64,000 bases of DNA, from NCBI GenBank assembly GCA_016722025.1, contig JADKGZ010000008.1, positions 62,001 through 126,000 on the forward strand, read 5' to 3'. The DNA is from Acidimicrobiaceae bacterium (GTDB taxonomy: Bacteria; Actinomycetota; Acidimicrobiia; Acidimicrobiales; Ilumatobacteraceae). Positions 26,117 to 35,145 of the stretch are shown here, piece after piece. The stretch's first letter is position 1, and each line of letters opens with the position of its first letter. The notes below the pieces were generated by a model, which did no database searches, had not been told where the DNA came from, and saw only the letters and a list, made by a program, of their open reading frames with translations. The translations under genes and the position numbers were made by a program.

Positions 26117-27316
26117 ATGTGGCCTTTCCCGAATCCGCTGGACTTGTTCGGCGACGCCGTCGGTGGCGTCGTCGGATGGGCCTGGGACAAGGTGATCCAG
26201 GGGATCTACACCTGGTTCGACAACGGCCTGCTGCTGTTGATGGAGTGGGTCTGGAACGTGCTCGACACCGCCACCACGCCACGGGTCACCGAGGCATGGT
26301 TCACGAACGGCCTGATCCGCCCGCTCGCCGGAGTGGCGGTTGGGATCACGGTGGCGATGATGCTCGCCTCGGCGATCCAGGCCGGTCTCGGTGGACGGCC
26401 GGAACTGATCATCGACGCGTTGAAGGAGGGCCCGAAGTCGCTCGTCGCCACCGCGCTGACGGTTGTTGTGATGGACGTGATGATCCAAGGCGGCGACGTG
26501 TTGGCCGACGTCGCGTGGCAGGCCGGTCGCGGGGACGCCCAACAGGTACTCGACGGGCTGGCGGCCACGATGGGTTCGTCGGGCGGGTTGGCAGGGACGT
26601 TCCTCGGGCCGTTGGCGTTGCTGTTCGGGATGATCGGCTTGCTCGTGACGACGGTGGTGTTGTTCATGCGCTCGTCGATGCTGTATCTCGTCGCCGCGTT
26701 CGCGCCGATCGTCTGGTCGACGTCGGTTGCCCCGATGATGCGCGGCTCGGGTCGTCGGCTGATCCATCTCGTGGTCGCGTTGGTGTTGGCGAAGCCGGCG
26801 ATCGCGATCACGCTCGTGGTTGGCACGAAGCTGCTTGCCAACGCCGGCGCTCCGGGCACGACAGGCGCAAGTTCGGGGGCGTCGGCCTTGGGGACGATGC
26901 TCGCCGGGTTCTCGTGTTTCGCGATCGCAGGTCTGAGCCCTGCGGTCGTCTTCAAGCTGCTGCCGAGCGTGGAGGGCGGGAGCGCGGCCACGGGTGTTGC
27001 CGGTGGCTGGGGGCGGTCGGCGATGACCGGAGTGCAGATGGGTCTGATGGTCAAGTCGATGGGAGCCTCGGCAGGTGCTTCGGCGGCGACCCGGGCGATG
27101 CCGTTGACTTCGAATGCTGGCGGCCCGTCGGGTCAGAGCGTCGGAGGGATCGCCGGAGGCCCGGGCGGATCGGCCGGTGCGACGGGATCTTCTTCGGCGG
27201 TCGCGACACGGCCAGCGACCACCTCGGAGCCTGCATCGACTGGGCCAACGGTCGCGCCACCGGGTGAGTCGCGTGACACCCAACCGACCGGCGACCAGCG
27301 AGGGCCGTCGGCATGA
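26117..27316 (+). CDS. TrbL/VirB6-like polytopic membrane protein of the T4SS
   Basis: 399 residues with about six to seven membrane helices, including LIRPLAGVAVGITVAMMLASAI, FLGPLALLFGMIGLLVTTVVLFM and MLYLVAAFAPIVW, then a ~90-residue Gly/Ser/Thr-rich tail. The sequence MRSSMLYLVAAFAPIVWSTS before a long hydrophobic domain is typical of TrbL/VirB6 proteins, which form the inner-membrane part of the mating channel. ATG 26117 begins one base after the VirB8-like stop and its own stop overlaps the ATG of the next gene by four bases. Confidence 0.8.
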   Translation: MWPFPNPLDLFGDAVGGVVGWAWDKVIQGIYTWFDNGLLLLMEWVWNVLDTATTPRVTEAWFTNGLIRPLAGVAVGITVAMMLASAIQAGLGGRPELIIDALKEGPKSLVATALTVVVMDVMIQGGDVLADVAWQAGRGDAQQVLDGLAATMGSSGGLAGTFLGPLALLFGMIGLLVTTVVLFMRSSMLYLVAAFAPIVWSTSVAPMMRGSGRRLIHLVVALVLAKPAIAITLVVGTKLLANAGAPGTTGASSGASALGTMLAGFSCFAIAGLSPAVVFKLLPSVEGGSAATGVAGGWGRSAMTGVQMGLMVKSMGASAGASAATRAMPLTSNAGGPSGQSVGGIAGGPGGSAGATGSSSAVATRPATTSEPASTGPTVAPPGESRDTQPTGDQRGPSA

Positions 27317-28803
27317 GCGGCACAACCCGCGAGGCCGCCCGTTATCGGTTCGGTGACTCGTCCCGCAGTGGGATGCTGCTCGGGCTGTCGTTGCGCCAGG
27401 GCGCGCCGCTGGTGGCCGGGATGTTGTGGTTGGCGTTGGCGTTGATGATCGAGTTGCCTCTCGTCGGGCTCGTCGGTTTGGCTCTCGCATCGGTTGCGTC
27501 GTTCGGCCGTTGGCGGCACGCACCGCTGTACGACATCGCCGCTCCGGGAGCGCGACTTGGGCTGCGACGGCTACGAGGGCGCGGTGTATGGGCGCGCCGC
27601 TCGTTGATCGGCGCCGGCTCGGGGTTCGACGATGTCCTTCCGGCAGCGCTTGCGGGACTTGAGTTGATCGAGACCTCGGTCGATTGGGCAGGCAGCACAG
27701 CGAACGTCGGCGTGGTGCGAGACCGAACGGCCGGGACGGTCTCGATGGTGATCGGAGTGCTCGGTGATGGCTTCGCCGCGTCGAGCGCGCTCGAACAGGA
27801 CGGGATGCTTGCCGGGTGGGGCGCAGCGCTCGCTCCGCTCGCCCGCGACCGATGCCCGGTCACCCGGGTCACCTGGCAGGAGTGGGCGCACCCGGTCGGT
27901 GTCGGCACGCACCGCCAGTTCCTCGCCCGCGTGGCGACCCGACCCACGAGCGCCACCACGGCGGGTGCCGACTACGCCGATCTGCTCGACACGCTCGACC
28001 GATCGACGATCGCCCACGATGTGCTGCTCACGGTCACGGTCGATCTTCGTCGAGTCCGCGCCCGGCGAGGAACATCAACGGTTGCAGCGGCGCTCGTGGT
28101 GCTCTCAGGTGAGGTCGACCTGCTGGCCGCCCGACTGTCAACAGCGGGACTGGTGGTGTCGCCGCCAATGACGCCGGCAGAGTTGGCGACAGCAATCAGG
28201 GTGCGATCCGACCCGACCCGGGAACATGCAGCCGTCCCGCGATCGCTCGCAGCGATCGCCGGGCGGGGTGTGGCCGAGTGGGGACCGATGGCCGTCGAAT
28301 GCGACTGGTTCCACGCACGAGTGGACGCATCCGTGCATCGCACCTACCGGATCGTCGGCTGGCCGATGCTTCCCGTGCCAGCCGACTGGCTCGCCCCACT
28401 GCTGACCGGCGGTGGCCAGACACGCACCTTGACCGTCGTCATGGAACCGGTGCCGATCGGGCACGCCGCCCGGGCAGCCAACCGGCAGCTCACCTCTCTC
28501 GAGACCGATCGCGACGAGAAGCAACGCAAAGGATTCCGGCCGACCGCTCGCGAGCGGCGCCGTATCGCCGACATCGAAATCCGGGAAGAAGAACTCGCTG
28601 CAGGGCATCCGGAGTTTCGTCACGTCGGACTGCTCACGGTCACCGCCGCCACCATCGACGAACTCGACGACGCGTGCGCACAGGTCGAGCAGGACGCCGC
28701 GCAATCGATGCTCGACATCCGCCCCGTCGCCGCTCGCCAAGGCGAGGGATGGGTCGCCTCATTGCCCCTCGGCCGATCAGTTCGACGCGGGGTCTGGACG
28801 TGA
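27313..28803 (+). CDS. SCO6880-family protein (PrgI helices plus VirB4 N-terminal half)
   Basis: 496 residues. A pair of hydrophobic helices near residues 30-75 (APLVAGMLWLALALMIELPLVG) is followed by a soluble region matching the N-terminal, non-ATPase half of VirB4 as found in the SCO6880 family: VVRDRTAGTVSMVIGVLGDGFA and the late QRKGFRPTARERRRIADIEIREEELAAGHPEF hinge. There is no Walker A motif. In actinobacterial conjugation systems this protein acts with the separately encoded VirB4 ATPase, which follows here with a four-base overlap. Confidence 0.82.
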   Translation: MSGTTREAARYRFGDSSRSGMLLGLSLRQGAPLVAGMLWLALALMIELPLVGLVGLALASVASFGRWRHAPLYDIAAPGARLGLRRLRGRGVWARRSLIGAGSGFDDVLPAALAGLELIETSVDWAGSTANVGVVRDRTAGTVSMVIGVLGDGFAASSALEQDGMLAGWGAALAPLARDRCPVTRVTWQEWAHPVGVGTHRQFLARVATRPTSATTAGADYADLLDTLDRSTIAHDVLLTVTVDLRRVRARRGTSTVAAALVVLSGEVDLLAARLSTAGLVVSPPMTPAELATAIRVRSDPTREHAAVPRSLAAIAGRGVAEWGPMAVECDWFHARVDASVHRTYRIVGWPMLPVPADWLAPLLTGGGQTRTLTVVMEPVPIGHAARAANRQLTSLETDRDEKQRKGFRPTARERRRIADIEIREEELAAGHPEFRHVGLLTVTAATIDELDDACAQVEQDAAQSMLDIRPVAARQGEGWVASLPLGRSVRRGVWT

Positions 28804-30233
28804 CCGCAGTCGACCATCGCAAGCAACGTCAGCGCCCATCGCAGGTGACCGACCACGCCACCCCGCACAAGGGTCGACGGCCAGCCGACCGATCAAGAAC
28901 ACACCGTGACCCTGATGACAAGCCGGTCAGTCGACTCGGAGGCGGCCCCGGCGTGCCCGTCGACTGGTCCCGGTCGACGCTCGCCCACCTGCGCTCGGTG
29001 TACCCGTTCCACACGGCCGCCGGGTTCGGGGAACGAGGGGTGCTGCTCGGCTCCGACGTCACCGGCGGGTTCCGCGGCTTCTACTTCGACCCGTTCGAGT
29101 TCTACCAGCAACGGCACCTCACCAACCCGAACATGATCGTGATGGGCTCGGTCGGGTTCGGTAAGTCGGCCACCGTGAAGGCGTTGATCCGACGCCTCCA
29201 AGCCGTCTACGGCGCCGGCCGCTACATGGCGATCATCGACCCCAAGGGCGAGTACTCGACGGTCGCCGCGGACCTCGGGTTGGCGGTGATCAAACTGTTC
29301 CCCGGCGAAGGCGGAGCACGGGTCAACCCGATGGACCCCGGCAGCACCTCGAACGACGACAGCGTCATCGCCCGCCAAACCCTCGCCGCGCAACTCGTCG
29401 CCGGCGTACTCGGCCGCGAGCTGACCCCGCTCGAAGATGCAGTGCTCTCGTGGGGGATCGAGACTCGATGCCGCGCCAACCAGGCGTTCACTCTCGCCGA
29501 CCTGCACCGCGAAATCCTCGACCCACCCGACGAACTCGTCCGCCTCTCGCGCCACACGCCGCTCGAACTCGCCCGGGCCACGTCGCCGGTCACGTTCGCG
29601 CTCGACAAGCTGTGCTCGCGCACACTGCGCGGCATGTTCGACGGCCCCACCACCGTCCACGTCGACTGGGACAACGGACCAGGCGTCGTACTCGACCTGT
29701 CCGCCGTGTACGCAAACAGCGAAGCCCTGCCATTGGTGATGGTCGCCGCCACCCACTGGCTCAACGGCGCGCTTCGTGGTCGCCCCGAACGACGATCCGT
29801 GCAAGTGATCGACGAAGCCTGGGCCGCGGTGCGCCACGGAGCCGCATACCTCCAGGGCTCACTCAAGCTGTCACGCACCTACGGCGTCGCCACCGTGCTC
29901 GTCTGCCATCGCCCCTCCGACCTCACCGCACAAGCCGACGACGGCACCGCGTCGTCGAAGATCGCCGCCGGCCTGCTGTCCGACATCCAGACCCGCGTGC
30001 TGCTGCGCCAACCGCCTGAGCAGATCCCCGCAGCCGTCGAGATGTTCGACCTCTCCGAACGTGAACGCGATTGGCTGAGCCAACTCGTGCAAGGCCGTGC
30101 GATCTGGAAGGTCGGTGCCCGCACCGCCGTCGTTCAGACCGTGCTGACCGTCAACGAGCGCAAGCTGTTCGATACCGATTCCGCGATGTCCAGTTCCGGT
30201 CTCGGCGCGGGCTTGGGGGAGCGTGTCGGGTGA
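28800..30233 (+). CDS. VirB4-like T4SS ATPase
   Basis: 477 residues. A basic, probably disordered N-terminus (~55 residues) precedes YPFHTAAGFGERGVLLG and FDPFEFY, the entry to the VirB4 C-terminal ATPase domain. Walker A is GSVGFGKSATVKAL; AIIDPKGEYSTVAADLG and FPGEGGARVNPMDP follow; Walker B is VQVIDEAWAAV; and LSRTYGVATVLVCHRPSDL is the sensor segment. It energises assembly of the transfer channel. It contains only the ATPase half; the other half is the preceding gene. GTG overlaps the upstream stop and the primase GTG overlaps its own stop. Confidence 0.88.
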   Translation: MTAVDHRKQRQRPSQVTDHATPHKGRRPADRSRTHRDPDDKPVSRLGGGPGVPVDWSRSTLAHLRSVYPFHTAAGFGERGVLLGSDVTGGFRGFYFDPFEFYQQRHLTNPNMIVMGSVGFGKSATVKALIRRLQAVYGAGRYMAIIDPKGEYSTVAADLGLAVIKLFPGEGGARVNPMDPGSTSNDDSVIARQTLAAQLVAGVLGRELTPLEDAVLSWGIETRCRANQAFTLADLHREILDPPDELVRLSRHTPLELARATSPVTFALDKLCSRTLRGMFDGPTTVHVDWDNGPGVVLDLSAVYANSEALPLVMVAATHWLNGALRGRPERRSVQVIDEAWAAVRHGAAYLQGSLKLSRTYGVATVLVCHRPSDLTAQADDGTASSKIAAGLLSDIQTRVLLRQPPEQIPAAVEMFDLSERERDWLSQLVQGRAIWKVGARTAVVQTVLTVNERKLFDTDSAMSSSGLGAGLGERVG

Positions 30234-31555
30234 GTCGGCCGCCGGCGACGACTCGCTGGCCGATCGACGACATCTTGGCGCGCACCGACCTCGCTGCACT
30301 GTTGGACGAGTTCGCCCAGCCCGACCAGCGTGCCCGTCGCTGGCACTGTCCGCTCAACGATCACGACGACAACCACGCCTCGGTCACCATGCATCGCGAC
30401 CAGCGTGGCCACGAGCGTTGGCGGTGTTGGTCCGGCGACCAACGCCATCGCGGCGATGCCGTCGACCTCGTCCAAGCCGTCCGTGGCAACACCCGCGCCG
30501 AGGCGATCGAGGAGCTCGCGACACGAGCAGGATTGCAGCCCGGTCGCGATCTCCCACCAATCGCGCCACGCAAGCCGACGCTGCCGCCCGCGGCAGCACT
30601 CGATGAGCGAGTCGTCGCCTACGCGAACATCTGCGCCCGGTTGCTCTGGTCCCCGCTCGGCACGCCCGTGCGCCAGTGGCTTCACAATCGGGGCCTTGGC
30701 GATGACGTACTCCGCGCGAATCACGTCGGCGCCGACCCCGGCCGCGACCGACTCCGCCGATCACGCGGAATCCCATACGGGGCGGGAGCTGGAGCCACGT
30801 TCCCAGCCCTCGACACCAACGGCCGGATCCGCTACGTCCAAACACGAGCGCTCGAGCCGAGACCCGGATACGGCAAGTACGACAACCCCTCCGCCGCGCT
30901 CGCACCGAACCCAAGGCTCACATGGGCTGTGCCGCCCGGCCCCGCCCAGCCAGGCCAGCTGCTGATCTGTGAAGGCATCCCCGACGCACTCATCGCCGCC
31001 CAAGCCGGCTACCGATCCGTCGGCCTCCTCGGCACCAACGCCCTAGACCCGACCGTCGCCACACGCATCGCCAACATCGCAACTCGCGACAACCTCGACA
31101 TCACCATCATCACCGACAACGACGACAACGGAGTCGGCAAACACCTCGGCCAACAACTCGCCGACCGACGGCGAGCTCCGCGAGTTGCGGCCGGCGCGTC
31201 CCCCATCCGGGGCGCCCCCCGGCGCGCACGCCGAGGTGGGGGGGGGGGGAACGGTGGGGCTGACCGTATCGGTCGACGGTTGGATGCAGAGCGCGGCGTG
31301 CGGGGGTGCCGGCCCGGGGCCCGCACCCCCGGCGCCGTGCCTAGCGAACGGGGAGTAGGGCTGCAGCGGGGTCCCGCAGCGAACGCAGAGGCCGGATCTG
31401 TGCGCTGTTCACGATCGTGCGGCGACGCACGTTCTGTGCTCGCCGAGCGTGCGTTCTGTCGTCCCAGGAGGTGGACGGCATCGATGAGCGCTGGCGGGCG
31501 GGCATCACCAACCTTCAGAACTGTTGCCAGAAGCTGCTCCAATGCCTCAGCGTGA
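30230..31555 (+). CDS. CHC2/Toprim DNA primase-like protein with damaged C-terminus
   Basis: The credible part is residues 1 to ~315. A zinc-binding-like region HCPLNDHDDNHASV and RWRCWSGDQRHRGDAVDLV resembles the CHC2 finger of DnaG-type primases. The Toprim core follows: QLLICEGIPDALIAAQAGY (catalytic Glu) and ITIITDNDDNGVGKHL (DxDxxG-like). Such primases prime the transferred strand in conjugation. After about 31,170 the frame turns into Arg/Gly-rich sequence, passes a G12 tract (31238-31249), and continues to 31555 overlapping the opposite gene. An indel probably hides the true end; another frame reads ELRELRPARPPSGAPPG and stops near 31,353. GTG start coupled to VirB4. Confidence 0.75.
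   Translation: MSRPPATTRWPIDDILARTDLAALLDEFAQPDQRARRWHCPLNDHDDNHASVTMHRDQRGHERWRCWSGDQRHRGDAVDLVQAVRGNTRAEAIEELATRAGLQPGRDLPPIAPRKPTLPPAAALDERVVAYANICARLLWSPLGTPVRQWLHNRGLGDDVLRANHVGADPGRDRLRRSRGIPYGAGAGATFPALDTNGRIRYVQTRALEPRPGYGKYDNPSAALAPNPRLTWAVPPGPAQPGQLLICEGIPDALIAAQAGYRSVGLLGTNALDPTVATRIANIATRDNLDITIITDNDDNGVGKHLGQQLADRRRAPRVAAGASPIRGAPRRARRGGGGGNGGADRIGRRLDAERGVRGCRPGARTPGAVPSERGVGLQRGPAANAEAGSVRCSRSCGDARSVLAERAFCRPRRWTASMSAGGRASPTFRTVARSCSNASA
31302..31330. repeat. perfect GC hairpin downstream of primase
   Basis: GGGGGTGC at 31302-31309 pairs exactly with GCACCCCC at 31323-31330, with a 13-base GC loop that contains CGGCCCGGGG. It lies between the credible end of the primase and the convergent gene at 31515, about 50 bases after the G12 tract. 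It may terminate the T4SS operon or be part of a replication or transfer origin. Neither role is shown by sequence alone. Confidence 0.5.
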
Positions 31556-32234
31556 AGCTACCCACCTCGTCGTAGTGCTTGTTGACGTCGAGTCCAGTTG
31601 AACTCAGCGTCGAACCAAATTGCTCCACCGACTGCGCTGGGCGAGACGGCGGTGGCGGTGACGCGGGGCTTCCCCCGATCTGGACCGTCACCGTAACCGT
31701 TGGCACGCTGATGGCGGCACTCCGCGGCTGCACCTGATGCAGCTGTCGATTGCGGAACGGCTTCGTCAGATCCCATGCCGGGTCAGCGATCAGGCCGTCG
31801 AACCACGCGTCGAACCAGGGTGGCGCCGCGAACGGCGTCGACGCCCGCCGACTGCCCCGGTACAGGTCGCCGGTGGCGTACCAGTCGCCCCACTGGTTCT
31901 TGGAACCGCCGTCGACGCTCGCGGCCTCGTGAAAGGCGGCCGCCGCTACACACTGGTCCAACGCCCTCACCGCTGAACCGAACAACAACGTCGGCGTCGC
32001 AGTGATGAGCAATGCGTGGTCGAGCCCGAGAAGCGGCGGATTGCCGACCGCTTCGTTGGTCCGCCAGATCCTCTCAAGTCCGCTCGCCCACAAGGCGACG
32101 CCAACGTGTCGCGCCGAGACATCGAGGCAGGTCTCGACGTCGCAGCGTCGGGCTCGTCCGCTCGCTCGAAGGGTGTCCCGGACGGCGTCGCGCACTGCCC
32201 GCAGCGGATCGGGCGGCGCACCGGAGCTCGTCAT
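31515..32234 (-). CDS. hypothetical protein with HEPN-like RNxxxH motif
   Basis: 239 residues, not assigned to a family with confidence. The N-terminal 160 residues are helical (RAVRDAVRDTLRASGRARRC; FGSAVRALDQCVAAAAFHEAAS) and end in WDLTKPFRNRQLHQ, where R161-N-R-Q-L-H166 fits the R-phi-x3-H motif of HEPN ribonucleases. The last 70 residues are Pro/Ser-rich and then WSSFWQQF. It is the third of three minus-strand genes, all with an Rx4H motif, and follows the gene at 32291 by 57 bases. It might be an RNase or its regulator in a defence cluster. Confidence 0.5.
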   Translation of the reverse strand: MTSSGAPPDPLRAVRDAVRDTLRASGRARRCDVETCLDVSARHVGVALWASGLERIWRTNEAVGNPPLLGLDHALLITATPTLLFGSAVRALDQCVAAAAFHEAASVDGGSKNQWGDWYATGDLYRGSRRASTPFAAPPWFDAWFDGLIADPAWDLTKPFRNRQLHQVQPRSAAISVPTVTVTVQIGGSPASPPPPSRPAQSVEQFGSTLSSTGLDVNKHYDEVGSFTLRHWSSFWQQF

Positions 32235-32290
32235 GACAGGAAGCGTTGCACGCCGATCACCGCTGCCGCGACCACAATTTCAATGGACCC

Positions 32291-33139
32291 CTACTCGTCC
32301 GCCGACAGCCGCAGCGGATCGAACCGTGGTGGCCAAGCAGCGACCACGGAGTCCAAGGTTGATTGCTGGGCCATGAGCCACTCGCGGTAGCCGTCACTGG
32401 GACGCTTCGGATGGCCGACGCAGAAGGCGATCAACTCGACAGCCAACTGGGTTGATGCGGCCGCGTTCTCGGCACGGAACGCGGCGAATTTGTGCTCCAT
32501 AGTCCGTCCGAACCGCGGGTGATGCGCCGGCGATGCAAACTGAGCGGAGGGGTGAACGGCCATCCTTCGGAACCGGAATACATCCGCCGTGATCGTTGCG
32601 AGCGCTTGACTCTGCTTGTTCGTCACGCGAGTGACTCGGCGCAGCGTCTCTGCCACCCGCGTATGTTGCGCCGTGCCGTTTGCTCTCCACGTCTGGAGCA
32701 ACGTGTCGGGCACCGGCATCCGGGCCTGAACGCCGTCCTGAAAGCCCTCGATCGCGAACGCCGCCGCGGCAATCGCTTGCATACCCTCACGCATCACCTG
32801 TCGGAGTTGAGTGCCGAGTGCGGTGTCGTCACCGGCATGGTGCGCTACCTCCGCTTCGTCTTCGATCTCGGCAGCGGTGACGGCGTGGTCGATCGCGACC
32901 TTCAGCCATTCCGGCGAGACATCGATCGACGTCTCCAACTGAATCGGGGCCGCCGTCACCTCGCCGGTTGTGCGGTCGATGGACAACGAGATGTTCGACA
33001 CCCGCAGGTTGGTGCCCTGCACGATGAACACGCCCTGGTGAGCCTTCTTGTCGCTGCCGTTCGTCTCGATGCATCGGAACGGTACCGGCCAACTGTCGCG
33101 TGACTTGGCGACGTTCGTGGAATCAGAGGCAGCGAACAC
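32291..33139 (-). CDS. hypothetical protein with RxxxxH motif in HEPN-like context
   Basis: 282 residues, unrecognised. Residues 1-110 are beta-rich (VFIVQGTNLRVSNISLSIDRTTGEV), then helical. Near residue 191 it reads FRFRRMAVHPSAQF, which parallels RVRNKTAHPSSFE of the ApeA-like neighbour, with Arg in place of Asn after the first catalytic-type Arg. The GTG at 33139 follows GGAGG with good spacing. It lies between the ApeA-like gene and the gene at 31515, all on one strand. Possible role: partner or second effector in an abortive-infection system; this is inference only. Confidence 0.5.
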   Translation of the reverse strand: MFAASDSTNVAKSRDSWPVPFRCIETNGSDKKAHQGVFIVQGTNLRVSNISLSIDRTTGEVTAAPIQLETSIDVSPEWLKVAIDHAVTAAEIEDEAEVAHHAGDDTALGTQLRQVMREGMQAIAAAAFAIEGFQDGVQARMPVPDTLLQTWRANGTAQHTRVAETLRRVTRVTNKQSQALATITADVFRFRRMAVHPSAQFASPAHHPRFGRTMEHKFAAFRAENAAASTQLAVELIAFCVGHPKRPSDGYREWLMAQQSTLDSVVAAWPPRFDPLRLSADE

Positions 33140-33388
33140 GAGACCTCCACGCGACCCCGGTGCACATGACCGAGCACAACGACGTCGGAGTTCCTAGCGT
33201 CGGCGGACACTCGTGCGCCTCGAATCCTTTGGCCCCGGACGCAGTACGAGCGCGGAACACCCCGCCGGCCGCGAGTACAGATCGCATCCGTGCTGGGCAG
33301 CTGGCGAAGGCGGGGCCGGTCGTGGCGGGATCAGCCGCTCGGCATGGGTCCCGACGCTGCGGTCGACGCCGACGACCCGCTCTGTGCG

Positions 33389-34756
33389 CTACGGCCTCGC
33401 CTGGATGTCGAACTGGAACTGTCGCTGATTCGCGATCAGCTCCTCAGCTCGTCGTGACTGCAGGCCGACATCGACGAGCAGACAATGGGTAAGCATCCAT
33501 CGGAGCGTCTCGGCGATGTAGCGAAACATCGGACCGTCGTCGTCCTCGAAGGAGGATGGGTGGGCGGTCTTGTTGCGGACGCGGGTCGCGTCCGCAACGA
33601 ATCGTCCGTTGGCGCCGACGACCGCCGCTCCGGTCGCGCCAGACCGTTCGACAAGTTGCGACAGCTTTCCTCGAAGACCGAGAGCGTTCATTGGACGAAG
33701 CATTCGTTCTGCCCATTCCTGATGCTCCGCCGGGGCTGCGGCAACGATCGCGTCGACCCTCGCTGCGTGCGCGACGCGAGCGGCTTTCGTAGCTGCGCGG
33801 GACATCCTCATGGCGCTGGAGTGGTAGTTCTCGACAGCGAGCCACGCGGTGAGCGCGAGAGTATTGGTGTACATGTACGGGGCATAGGTCGGGAGCGTCA
33901 AGTACACGATGGCTTCTCGGTGGCGCCGCCAGACCTTCATCCAAGCCGGCAGCAGATCCGCCAAGGTCATGCCGAATTGGGGCAACGTCGCAACCATCTC
34001 GTGAGGCTGAACAGTCTTTGGTAACTCCATCGGTCGTAGCAGTCGTGCGCAGTACACGCCGGGCGACCGATGGCTGCTCTCGCGCTCGGGATAGCAAACG
34101 ACCTGATCGATGCTCACGTAACTACGCGTGCACATCGCGAGCAGATCGCGAATCGGGAAGCCATACGTTTCCACAGCGCGTCTCACGCTGAGAGCGACGG
34201 CTCCCGGATGAACCCGAACCTCTGCCGTACGTTCGATCGACCCTGACGTGGCACTGGCGCTCCAGACATGGCCGGCGATCATCTCGATTCGCACGTCCCC
34301 GTCAACGCCATCACCGAGCGGCGCAACGGTCGACGTCATGGGGATGGACGACGCCGAGGGGGCGTATGACGTGATCCCCACCCACCCCGACGCCCATGAC
34401 ATCAAGGGCCCGAACTGGAATCGAACCTCGGTCATCGGATCGTCCGCCGATTCGAGGAACCTCCCGCCCACTACGGCACTGACGGTCCAGACCTCGGGGT
34501 TGCGTGGAGAACCGCCGAAACCCCAGCGTGAACGGGTGCACCCCAACAGGGTGACAGGCATGCCTGAACGATCAAGCCCGTGAACGACAGGAAGCGTGGG
34601 CCGAGGTTTCCCGACACCACCATCGGCGGGCGGGTCCAGTCGGTCGACCGTCTTCAAGAGGATCGAACCGCCTTCCTCACTAAGGGTGCCGTACACCTCG
34701 GGCGCGCCCACGATCGGCGTCGTCCACCATGCCTCCACGGCCTGGCCTAGATCCAT
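33389..34756 (-). CDS. ApeA-like HEPN protein, putative anti-phage defence
   Basis: 455 residues. The N-terminus (AVEAWWTTPIVGAPEVYGTLSEEGGSILL) has the W..P......G.L pattern of ApeA N-terminal domains, followed by ~280 residues of beta-rich sequence. The C-terminal ~150 residues are helical and contain the HEPN ribonuclease motif R394-N-K-T-A-H399, in VRNKTAHPSSFEDDDG, preceded by LRGKLSQLVERSG. ApeA-type proteins are HEPN RNases that halt translation upon phage infection, shown experimentally for an E. coli homologue. Here family membership is judged by pattern only. First gene of the three-gene minus-strand group. Confidence 0.65.
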   Translation of the reverse strand: MDLGQAVEAWWTTPIVGAPEVYGTLSEEGGSILLKTVDRLDPPADGGVGKPRPTLPVVHGLDRSGMPVTLLGCTRSRWGFGGSPRNPEVWTVSAVVGGRFLESADDPMTEVRFQFGPLMSWASGWVGITSYAPSASSIPMTSTVAPLGDGVDGDVRIEMIAGHVWSASATSGSIERTAEVRVHPGAVALSVRRAVETYGFPIRDLLAMCTRSYVSIDQVVCYPERESSHRSPGVYCARLLRPMELPKTVQPHEMVATLPQFGMTLADLLPAWMKVWRRHREAIVYLTLPTYAPYMYTNTLALTAWLAVENYHSSAMRMSRAATKAARVAHAARVDAIVAAAPAEHQEWAERMLRPMNALGLRGKLSQLVERSGATGAAVVGANGRFVADATRVRNKTAHPSSFEDDDGPMFRYIAETLRWMLTHCLLVDVGLQSRRAEELIANQRQFQFDIQARP

Positions 34757-35145
34757 GAAAGTCCACGGGGCAATTTGTCCTCGAGGGGCTTGACGCCTTT
34801 CTGCACCTGCTCATCTTGCCCGAACGAGCTCTCGTCGGCAGCGCATAGACGCGGCTCATATCGACGCATCGGGACAAGGTCCCGTTTCACCCCGAGCGGC
34901 GCCTATGAACCGTGATCTGCCTCAGTTCGGTGGGCTTGGCTGACAGCGGACGACGATCCATCCATTCAGGTGGAGTCGGGCAACTCGTGAAGCGTGAGGC
35001 CGCGCACTCGGACTGACAGCTCTGCATGAATCAAGGCGCTGTCGAGCCGCATACCACCGATCGCAAAGCTGCCCGAGAACGTTCGCGCTGGGAGTTGCCT
35101 CGTTGCGCCGCTAGCGCTCCTGGGGTGGGGAGTCGTTGCGTGAGG
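34757..35145. other. intergenic region
   Basis: This 389-base region lies between the start of the ApeA-like gene and the end of the gene at 35146, both on the minus strand, so it must contain the promoter of the defence group. No coding frame with convincing codon bias, no tRNA and no repeat was found. No clear -35/-10 pair was identified. Confidence 0.4.
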
